Positions 7,262 to 12,911 of a stretch of DNA of 14,177 bases are shown piece after piece. The position numbers and the translations under genes were made by a program. The notes under the pieces are model-generated. The model did no database searches and was not told where the DNA came from. It was given only the letters and a program-made list of their open reading frames with translations. Each line of letters begins with the position of its first letter. Within the stretch, counting starts at the first letter, position 1. Origin of the DNA: Oscillospiraceae bacterium (GTDB lineage Bacteria; Bacillota; Clostridia; Saccharofermentanales; Saccharofermentanaceae); the NCBI GenBank assembly GCA_902795955.1, contig CADBNJ010000205.1, positions 1-14,177 on the forward strand. The letters are read 5' to 3'.

Positions 7262-7312
7262 TGCACAAAAACGGGTATTTATTTTTATTCGTTAGCGGTT
7301 ATTTGCACAAAA
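7262..7312 (+). repeat. Paired direct repeat TGCACAAAA upstream of the H1-like gene
   Basis: TGCACAAAA occurs at 7262-7270 and 7304-7312, 42 bases apart, four helical turns. Both copies lie upstream of the -35 box at 7327, in a very A+T-rich intergenic stretch. They may bind an activator or be chance; function is not known. Confidence 0.4.
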
Positions 7313-7326
7313 GAAATAATAAATTA

Positions 7327-7355
7327 TTGACATAAAACACGTAAAAGTATATTTT
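7327..7355 (+). promoter_or_regulatory. Promoter of the H1-like gene
   Basis: TTGACA (7327-7332), 17-base spacer, TATTTT (7350-7355); TATATT at 7348-7353 is an alternative. An 8-bp inverted repeat, TAAAACAC (7333-7340) and GTGTTTTA (7363-7370), brackets the -10 box and start site and could be an operator. Confidence 0.65.
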
Positions 7356-7401
7356 TCAAAATGTGTTTTAGATTTTTATGGCGAATAGGAGGAAATATAC
7401 T

Positions 7402-7770
7402 ATGCCTAGCACAACAAAGAAGACAGCAGATGTTAAGCCTGCTGAGAAGACAGTTAAGACAGACGCTCCTGCAGCAACAGCACCCGCAGCAAAGGCTGAG
7501 GTAAAGGCTCCTAAGGCAGCAGCAAAGAAGCCCGCTGCTAAGAAGGCAACAGCTAAGAAGCCTGCAGCTAAGAAGACAACAGCTAAGAAGGCAGCTGCTA
7601 AGAAGCCCGTTGCTAAGAAGCTCGGCAAGATCATCTTCGAGTTCGACGGACAGCAGATCGATCTTAAGGCTATCGAGAAGAAGGCAGCTAAGCTTGGCGG
7701 TGACGTTTATGTAGTTGCCGGTGAGAAGAAGATCTTCGACGCAGAAGGTAAGGCAGTAGAGCTCTTCTAA
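7402..7770 (+). CDS. Histone H1-like Lys/Ala-repeat protein with DUF6465-like C-terminal domain
   Basis: The 122-residue protein has two parts. Residues 1-73 are Lys, Ala, Pro and Thr only apart from a few acidic residues, with a run of AAKKP, TAKK and AAKK units at 39-73, like the tail of histone H1 and bacterial H1-like proteins. Residues 75-122 form a compact domain (KIIFEFDGQQIDLKAIEKKA, then DVYVVAGEKKIF) that resembles DUF6465, found in Clostridia behind similar tails. I infer a nucleic-acid-binding, perhaps nucleoid- or ribosome-associated protein. The ATG at 7402 is chosen because TAGGAGG (7386-7392) lies 9 bases before it; the in-frame ATG at 7378 would place this site inside the gene. 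Promoter and terminator flank it closely, and codon use resembles rpsO, so high expression is likely. Confidence 0.88.
   Translation: MPSTTKKTADVKPAEKTVKTDAPAATAPAAKAEVKAPKAAAKKPAAKKATAKKPAAKKTTAKKAAAKKPVAKKLGKIIFEFDGQQIDLKAIEKKAAKLGGDVYVVAGEKKIFDAEGKAVELF
7516..7620 (+). repeat. Imperfect tandem AAKKP/TAKK-coding repeats
   Basis: About seven to eight units of four or five codons (GCA/GCT GCT AAG AAG, with or without CCC/CCT or ACA) run without interruption. They encode residues 39-73 of the H1-like protein. Units differ at third positions, so the array is not a recent exact duplication, but its length could vary between strains. Confidence 0.8.
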
Positions 7771-7790
7771 TTGAGACTGAACTTTTGATA

Positions 7791-7822
7791 ATAAAGACCG
7801 TCATATGGCGGTCTTTATTTAT
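7791..7822 (+). terminator. Intrinsic terminator of the H1-like gene
   Basis: ATAAAGACCGTC (7791-7802) and GGCGGTCTTTAT (7807-7818) form a 12-bp stem with one G-U pair and an ATAT loop, followed by TTATT. It lies 20 bases after the stop codon. Confidence 0.88.
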
Positions 7823-7851
7823 TGTCATGAATAAAGTATACTTCATAGCAT
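7822..7851 (+). promoter_or_regulatory. Possible weak promoter of the cysE-uvrB unit
   Basis: TTGTCA (7822-7827) with TAGCAT (7846-7851) at 18-base spacing is the best pair between the terminator and cysE. TATACT at 7837-7842 is a better -10 but its -35 would fall in the terminator. No T-box or riboswitch is visible in this short space. Confidence 0.3.
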
Positions 7852-7881
7852 GATAGAGTATTAGAGTACGAGGTGACGGAA

Positions 7882-8745
7882 TTGGATAATGAACTCCTGA
7901 ACAAAGAAGTTACTGATATAGTCAGAGATATCCTGGGCGATTACGGCAAGGGAAGGACTGTCGATGAATCGAAGAATTATGTTCATCCTGATAAGGATGT
8001 TGTGATAGATATACTTGATAAGCTCAAGAATATTGTTTTCGCCGGGTATTTCAACAGCAGCCATTACCGTTCTTATACACTTGAGAATAAGATCTCCATG
8101 CTTGTTGAGGATGTTACATATAACCTCAGCAAACAGATAGCAACCGTCCTTCTGTATCAGGAGGATAACCGGGATAAGAGAATGCACGAAGTGAGGACAA
8201 TGGCAGATCAGATGACACTCGACTTTATGAGGAGGATCCCGAAGATAAGAGAGTATATCAATACTGATGTTGAAGCGACATATGAAGGCGATCCCGCATC
8301 GGCAAGCAAGGATGAGATCATATTCTCATATCCGGGGTTGTTCGCGATATTCGTTTACAGGGTGGCACATGAATTGTTTACCATGGACATACCGCTGATA
8401 CCGAGAATGATGACCGAGTATGCTCACAGTCTGACAGGTATCGACATCCATCCCGGAGCTTCGATCGGCAAGTATTTCTTCATTGACCACGGCACCGGCA
8501 TAGTAATAGGCGAGACGACGGTGATAGGCGAACATGTTAAGCTCTATCAGGGCGTGACGCTCGGAGCGCTCTCCACAAGGGGCGGACAGAGCCTCAGAGG
8601 GACAAGAAGACATCCTACGATTGAGGATAACGTAACCATCTATTCCAATGCATCCATACTCGGCGGTGATACTGTCATAGGCAGGAATGTCGTCATCGGA
8701 GGCAATGCATTTATTACCAAATCGGTATACAAGGACAATGTTTGA
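7882..8745 (+). CDS. cysE: Serine O-acetyltransferase
   Basis: This enzyme transfers acetyl from acetyl-CoA to L-serine, giving O-acetylserine for cysteine synthesis. The 287 residues comprise a helical N-terminal domain (1-180) with the family stretch DVEATYEGDPAS, then a left-handed beta-helix of hexapeptide repeats (186-280). The catalytic pair in IDHGTG is Asp202-His203; the second active-site His is His244 in GTRRHP. GVTLGALSTRGG and the repeat VIGRNVVIGGN complete the family pattern. The protein ends soon after the beta-helix, with no long tail and no terminal Ile of the kind that docks into cysteine synthase. I chose TTG 7882 because GAGGTGA (7870-7876) lies 5 bases before it; GTG at 7873 is in frame but has no ribosome binding site. 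The end overlaps uvrB by 8 bases. Confidence 0.93.
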   Translation: MDNELLNKEVTDIVRDILGDYGKGRTVDESKNYVHPDKDVVIDILDKLKNIVFAGYFNSSHYRSYTLENKISMLVEDVTYNLSKQIATVLLYQEDNRDKRMHEVRTMADQMTLDFMRRIPKIREYINTDVEATYEGDPASASKDEIIFSYPGLFAIFVYRVAHELFTMDIPLIPRMMTEYAHSLTGIDIHPGASIGKYFFIDHGTGIVIGETTVIGEHVKLYQGVTLGALSTRGGQSLRGTRRHPTIEDNVTIYSNASILGGDTVIGRNVVIGGNAFITKSVYKDNV

Positions 8746-10738
8746 TCTGGTCTCTGACTATAAGCCCTCAGGTGATCAGCCTAAGGCGATAGATGAACTA
8801 GTGAAGGGCATAAGGGAAGGCTCCAAAGGTCAGGTTCTTCTCGGTGTAACAGGTTCGGGCAAGACGTTCACCATGGCAAACGTCATTCAGCAGATAGGAC
8901 GGCCTACACTCGTTCTTGCACACAACAAGACTTTGGCGGGTCAGCTTTATGCGGAACTCAAAGAACTCTTCCCGAACAATGCGGTTGAGTATTTTGTATC
9001 CTATTACGATTATTATCAGCCTGAGGCATATATTGCGGCTACCGATACGTACATTGAGAAAGACAGCTCGATCAACGATGATATTGACCGCATGCGCCAT
9101 GAGGCAACCAAGTCTCTGCTTACAAGGGACGACGTTATAGTGGTTGCATCCGTGTCATGCATATACGGCATAGGTGACAAGTCGGATTACGAATCACTTG
9201 TTGTTCCCCTCTCTGTGGGACAGACCATAACGCCTGAGGAGGTCATGGCACAGCTCGTCAACATCCAGTATGACCGTAATGATTTCGAGCCTGTCAGAGG
9301 CTCATTCAGGGTGCGCGGCGACGTGATAGACATCTTTACGCCGGATTCGGAGAATACGCTTACAAGGATCAGCTTCTTTGATGATGAGATAGATAAGATC
9401 AGCTTTGTTGACAGGATCACGGGACGAACGGAGTATTCCAAGAATTACATTGAGATATTCCCTGCTTCACACTATGCAACGGGACGTGCCAAGCTGATGC
9501 ATGCTCTTGAGACGATCGAGGAGGAGCTTGAAGAGCGCCTTGCCGAACTGAGGGAAGAGGGCAAGCTGATCGAGGCATACAGGCTTGAGCAGAAGACAAG
9601 ATACGATATCGACATGATGCGTGAGACGGGTTTCTGCAAAGGCATCGAGAATTATTCGAGGCACATATCGGGAAGAGCTGCCGGTGAGGCTCCTTGTACA
9701 TTAATGGATTTCTTCTCCGATGATTATCTTCTTCTCATCGACGAGTCGCATCAGACGATACCGCAGGTGGGTGCGATGTATAACGGCGACCGGGCGCGTA
9801 AGGAGATGCTTGTTCAGTACGGATTCAGGCTTCCTTCCGCATTTGACAACAGACCGTTGAAATTCGACGAATTCGAACAGCGTATGGGACAGACGGTGTT
9901 CGTATCGGCTACTCCTGCCGATTATGAATTAAAGCACAGCAGCAAGGTTGTAGAGCAGGTTATAAGGCCGACAGGACTTCTCGATCCGGAGATATTCATC
10001 AGACCGGTTGAAGGGCAGATAGAAGATATCCTCCATGAACTTGCAGAGAATAAGAAGCGCGGCGAGAAGTCTCTCATAATGACGTTGACGAAGAAGATGA
10101 GTGAGGATCTTACCGACTTCCTGGCAAAGGAGAATGTCCGTGTCGACTATCTCCATTCGGATATCAAGACTGTCGAGCGCATGAGGATACTCAACAAGCT
10201 CCGCAATGATGAGACTGACGTTATCGTAGGTATCAACCTTCTCAGAGAGGGAATAGATCTTCCCGAAGTGTCGCTCCTCATGATACTTGACGCTGACAAG
10301 GAAGGGTTCCTGCGTTCGACGAGATCCCTGATACAGATCATCGGAAGATGTGCGCGTAACAGCAACGGCCGTGTCATACTGTACTGCGATGAGATAACCG
10401 ACTCGATAATGGAAGCCGTGGGCGAGACTAACCGCAGGCGCGATATACAGAAATCATATAATGAAGAGCACGGAATAGTTCCCAGGACGGTCATAAAGCC
10501 TGTCAAGGATGTGTTTGAGACGATAATGGGCGCTGCTTCAGAGACGAAGAATAAGAAACTCGATGTGGAGTCTCTTATCAATGACGGAGTGATCAAGAGC
10601 AAGATCGATCCTTCTGACAGGGATAAGATGATCGACAAGCTCACATCAGAGATGAAGAAGGCTGCAAAAGACCTTGATTTCGAGCAGGCTGCGGCTATCA
10701 GAGATGTCATAATTGCACTAAAAGAAGGGGCACAGTGA
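8738..10738 (+). CDS. uvrB: Excinuclease ABC subunit B
   Basis: The 666-residue protein is full-length UvrB, the damage-verifying helicase-like subunit of nucleotide excision repair, which works with UvrA and UvrC (neither is in this window). It opens with the standard MFDLVSDYKPSGDQPKAI. Walker A is GVTGSGKT at 36-43, the Tyr-rich beta-hairpin YYDYYQPEAYIAATDTYIEK follows near 90, and motif VI is SLIQIIGRCARN. The C-terminal UVR motif that contacts UvrC is at about 628-663. Motif VI has Cys where most UvrB proteins have Ala (GRAARN), and a Thr where Glu is usual just before (LRSTRSL). The ATG at 8738 fits the family start; a longer frame from 8687 would add residues from the overlapping cysE. 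The ATG lies in ATGTTTGA, overlapping the cysE stop, with AAGG upstream, so translation is probably coupled. No LexA-type site is seen ahead of the unit. Confidence 0.98.
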   Translation: MFDLVSDYKPSGDQPKAIDELVKGIREGSKGQVLLGVTGSGKTFTMANVIQQIGRPTLVLAHNKTLAGQLYAELKELFPNNAVEYFVSYYDYYQPEAYIAATDTYIEKDSSINDDIDRMRHEATKSLLTRDDVIVVASVSCIYGIGDKSDYESLVVPLSVGQTITPEEVMAQLVNIQYDRNDFEPVRGSFRVRGDVIDIFTPDSENTLTRISFFDDEIDKISFVDRITGRTEYSKNYIEIFPASHYATGRAKLMHALETIEEELEERLAELREEGKLIEAYRLEQKTRYDIDMMRETGFCKGIENYSRHISGRAAGEAPCTLMDFFSDDYLLLIDESHQTIPQVGAMYNGDRARKEMLVQYGFRLPSAFDNRPLKFDEFEQRMGQTVFVSATPADYELKHSSKVVEQVIRPTGLLDPEIFIRPVEGQIEDILHELAENKKRGEKSLIMTLTKKMSEDLTDFLAKENVRVDYLHSDIKTVERMRILNKLRNDETDVIVGINLLREGIDLPEVSLLMILDADKEGFLRSTRSLIQIIGRCARNSNGRVILYCDEITDSIMEAVGETNRRRDIQKSYNEEHGIVPRTVIKPVKDVFETIMGAASETKNKKLDVESLINDGVIKSKIDPSDRDKMIDKLTSEMKKAAKDLDFEQAAAIRDVIIALKEGAQ

Positions 10739-10740
10739 TA

Positions 10741-10768
10741 TTGTTTTTTGTCTATAATGCTGTATAAT
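10741..10768 (+). promoter_or_regulatory. Promoter of the zinc-ribbon protein gene
   Basis: Two TATAAT boxes occur at 10753-10758 and 10763-10768. TTGTTT (10741-10746) is 16 bases ahead of the second. The -35 is weak, but the -10 boxes are perfect and no other promoter is near. Confidence 0.5.
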
Positions 10769-10782
10769 TACTACAGTATTAT
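10754..10782 (+). promoter_or_regulatory. 29-base near-perfect palindrome over the promoter, candidate operator
   Basis: ATAATGCTGTA (10754-10764) and TACAGTATTAT (10772-10782) are complementary at 10 of 11 positions, around a 7-base centre. The element covers both -10 boxes and the likely start site, where a repressor would block transcription. In RNA the mismatch is a G-U pair, so a 5' hairpin is the alternative. Confidence 0.5.
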
Positions 10783-10801
10783 TACTCGGAGGTGAACATA
10801 A

Positions 10802-11242
10802 ATGGCATTATTTGACCCCAAAACAAAGGTTATCCAGGGATATGAGAAGGCAATAAGCGATAAGAACCTTTCTATTAAGAGATATTATGACGAGATCGGC
10901 CGTCTTTACTATGGTCAGTACAAGGATAATAATGTTGATGTTACCAAGGATATCAACACACGCTGTGATTCCGTTACGAAGCTTTACAGGGATATTGAAG
11001 AGCTGAAGCATAAGATCCTGTTTGAGAAGGGACTGAAGCTCTGTCCTTCATGTAAGACGGAGAATAACCTTGAGTATGCCTTCTGCTTCAAGTGCGGCAA
11101 TAAGTTCAATCCCGAGTCTGCAACAAGAGTTATCATGGAAGATGAGATCACACCTGCTCCTTCCGCACCTGCAGAGACTAAGGCAGAGGAGAAGGCTGAA
11201 GAGAAGCCTGCTGAAGAGAAGTCAGAGGATACGGCAGAGTAA
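10802..11242 (+). CDS. Zinc-ribbon protein with acidic tail, function unknown
   Basis: I do not recognise a named family. The 146-residue product has a helical N-terminal part (10-75) rich in Lys, Asp and Tyr, probably coiled coil. A zinc ribbon follows with two Cys pairs, CPSC (81-84) and CFKC (95-98), then a disordered acidic tail at 112-146 made of Glu, Ala, Lys and Pro. There is no signal peptide or membrane segment, so it is cytoplasmic. Zinc ribbons of this kind often serve binding to proteins or nucleic acids. GGAGGTGA (10788-10795) lies 6 bases before the ATG. It has its own promoter with a palindrome and its own terminator, so it is a single-gene unit, although read-through from uvrB, 63 bases upstream, is possible because no uvrB terminator is seen. 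Confidence 0.83.
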   Translation: MALFDPKTKVIQGYEKAISDKNLSIKRYYDEIGRLYYGQYKDNNVDVTKDINTRCDSVTKLYRDIEELKHKILFEKGLKLCPSCKTENNLEYAFCFKCGNKFNPESATRVIMEDEITPAPSAPAETKAEEKAEEKPAEEKSEDTAE

Positions 11243-11267
11243 AGGCTTTTGTAACATTGTTATATTG

Positions 11268-11299
11268 AAGCGCTCCACTTCAGGCGGGGCGCTTTTTTT
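11268..11299 (+). terminator. Intrinsic terminator of the zinc-ribbon gene
   Basis: AAGCGCTCC (11268-11276) and GGGGCGCTT (11286-11294) pair over 9 bp with one G-U, a 9-base loop, and a run of seven T (11293-11299). Confidence 0.9.
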
Positions 11300-11350
11300 A
11301 AGTTCATTTAAGGTTTGCAGTATATATTAGATTTTACAAGGATGTTTGGA

Positions 11351-11356
11351 TATAAT
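11351..11356 (+). promoter_or_regulatory. Candidate -10 box of the lipoprotein gene
   Basis: TATAAT is perfect, but the -35 position (about 11328-11333) holds only an ATTAGA-like sequence. A start near 11363 would exclude the ATG at 11361 and supports translation from 11382. Confidence 0.4.
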
Positions 11357-11381
11357 CTTGATGAAAGACGAGGATAGGATA

Positions 11382-12770
11382 ATGAACGGAAAAAAGATCA
11401 GACGATTACTTGCATTACTCTTGACATCAGCCGTGATCATGTCATCAGCGGGCTGTGCCGGCGGATCCGCTAACGGGACGGGTTCGGAACAGACAGGTGT
11501 TACCGGCGGAGAGATCACAAGCGCAAATGACGGTGAACACGCAATCGAGGCCGACGGCGAAGAGAAGAGTTATTCCGGTGTCAAGGTGACAAAGACCGGG
11601 GATTCCTCGGCCGGTGACGAGGCTGATTTCTACGGCGATAATGCCGCAGTCTTTGCAACGAACGGAGCAACACTGACTCTCGAGAACATGACGATCGATA
11701 CGAACGGCAAGCACGCCAATGCCGTTTTCTCTTACGGAAGCGGTACAACGGTCGATATAAGCAATTCGCAGATTACAACAAGCGGTGACTGCTCCGGCGG
11801 ACTTATGACTACGGGCGGCGGGACGATGATCGCGAAGAATCTTACGATCAGCACAACAGGTAATTCCTCCGCTGCAATAAGATCCGACAGGGGCGGCGGA
11901 ACGGTAAAGGTTGAGGAAGGCACCTATACGACATCCGGCAAGGGCTCACCGGTCATATATTCAACAGCTGATATTACGGTATCGGAGGCTAATCTGACAT
12001 CGACCTCATCCGAAGGTATAGTTGTTGAGGGCCGCAATTCAGTTACTCTGAATAATGTAACGCTGACAGCCGATAATAATACGAATAACAGCGACAAATC
12101 ATCTGTTCACAAGGCGGTCATGATATATCAGTCAATGTCGGGTGATGCCGCAAAGGGTGCGGCTGCGTTCACGATGACAGACGGATCATTGACCAATAAG
12201 AACGGGGATATTTTCTTTGTTAATAATACTACGGCAACGATTACTCTCAGCAATGCCGTTATCATCAATGAGGATGTGAACGGAGTGCTTCTCAGGGCAG
12301 AAGCTGCCGGTTGGGGCAAGGAAGGAAGCAACGGCGGCAAGGTCAATCTGTATCTCAATGCGCAGGACGTTGAAGGCGATATAGTCGTTGATAAAGTCTC
12401 GGGCGTGAATCTGTATCTTGGAACTGATTCAGTTTACGGCGGTGCTGTCAATGCTGCTAACGGAGGAGATGTATATGTAGCTATAGAGTCCGGTTCTCAG
12501 TGGGTGCTCACAGGCAATTCCTACGTAAAGGGGCTGTCGTGTGAAGCGGACGGGATCGATCTTAACGGATACACTCTCTATGTGGATGGCGTTCCGTATA
12601 CTGCGGGTACAAGCTCGAAAGGAACGGCAATCGTATTCAGTTCGGAATCTGACGGCAGCGGCGGTATGCCGGGAGAACCTCCTTCGGGAGGAAAGCCTGA
12701 CGGATCTCACGAACCTCCGCCGGGCGGCAGGCCGGAAGGTACGCCTCCTTCAAAGCCTGACGGCATATGA
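11382..12770 (+). CDS. Surface lipoprotein with beta-helix repeats and Pro/Gly-rich tail
   Basis: The 462-residue protein starts with a lipoprotein signal: basic MNGKKIRR, a hydrophobic stretch, and a lipobox SSAGC with Cys25 as the lipidated residue. It should therefore be anchored on the outer face of the membrane. After a Gly/Ser/Thr-rich spacer, about residues 65-400 are short repeated strands rich in Thr, Ser, Asn and Gly (for example ATLTLENMTIDTNG, TTVDISNSQITTSG, ITVSEANLTSTS). This pattern fits a right-handed parallel beta-helix, as in adhesins and carbohydrate-binding surface proteins. The last 40 residues are a Pro/Gly/Asp/Lys tail with units like EPPSGGKPDG. The ligand is unknown and no catalytic motif is seen. 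I chose ATG 11382, with GAGG 8 bases upstream; TTG 11346 and ATG 11361 would extend the signal with charged residues. No strong terminator follows. Confidence 0.85.
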   Translation: MNGKKIRRLLALLLTSAVIMSSAGCAGGSANGTGSEQTGVTGGEITSANDGEHAIEADGEEKSYSGVKVTKTGDSSAGDEADFYGDNAAVFATNGATLTLENMTIDTNGKHANAVFSYGSGTTVDISNSQITTSGDCSGGLMTTGGGTMIAKNLTISTTGNSSAAIRSDRGGGTVKVEEGTYTTSGKGSPVIYSTADITVSEANLTSTSSEGIVVEGRNSVTLNNVTLTADNNTNNSDKSSVHKAVMIYQSMSGDAAKGAAAFTMTDGSLTNKNGDIFFVNNTTATITLSNAVIINEDVNGVLLRAEAAGWGKEGSNGGKVNLYLNAQDVEGDIVVDKVSGVNLYLGTDSVYGGAVNAANGGDVYVAIESGSQWVLTGNSYVKGLSCEADGIDLNGYTLYVDGVPYTAGTSSKGTAIVFSSESDGSGGMPGEPPSGGKPDGSHEPPPGGRPEGTPPSKPDGI

Positions 12771-12783
12771 CGTGTCCATTTGT

Positions 12784-12860
12784 GAATTAACTGTAACTAA
12801 ATACGCAATTTTCTTTGATTTTAAGGTAAGTCTCCTGCAAACCTGTTAGAATTAACAGTA
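12784..12860 (+). repeat. Direct repeat GAATTAAC(T/A)GTA and small palindrome in the intergenic region
   Basis: GAATTAACTGTA (12784-12795) and GAATTAACAGTA (12849-12860) match at 11 of 12 bases, 65 bases apart. The second copy overlaps the perfect inverted repeat CTGTTA-GAAT-TAACAG (12843-12858). There is no T-run after it, so a terminator is unlikely. It lies ahead of the secreted-protein gene and may be regulatory. No convincing promoter hexamers are seen in 12771-12911. Confidence 0.4.
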
Positions 12861-12911
12861 TGTTGGTTGAATATTTGCAATAAACAACGTTTATCTAACA
12901 AGGAGGTCACC

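Noticed and set aside
8687..8737. Upstream extension of uvrB
   Set aside because: UvrB proteins begin at MFDLVSDYKPSGDQPKAI, and the extra 17 residues come from the cysE reading frame region and match nothing in the family.
10760..10776. CTGT-N9-ACAG resembling an E. coli-type LexA box just after uvrB
   Set aside because: The enterobacterial box has N8 spacing, Firmicutes LexA uses a GAAC-N4-GTTC type site, and this element lies downstream of uvrB. It is better read as part of the longer palindrome.
12843..12865. CTGTTA-GAAT-TAACAG as terminator of the lipoprotein gene
   Set aside because: The stem is only 6 bp and A+T-rich, with no T-run after it. It is kept only as a possible regulatory palindrome.
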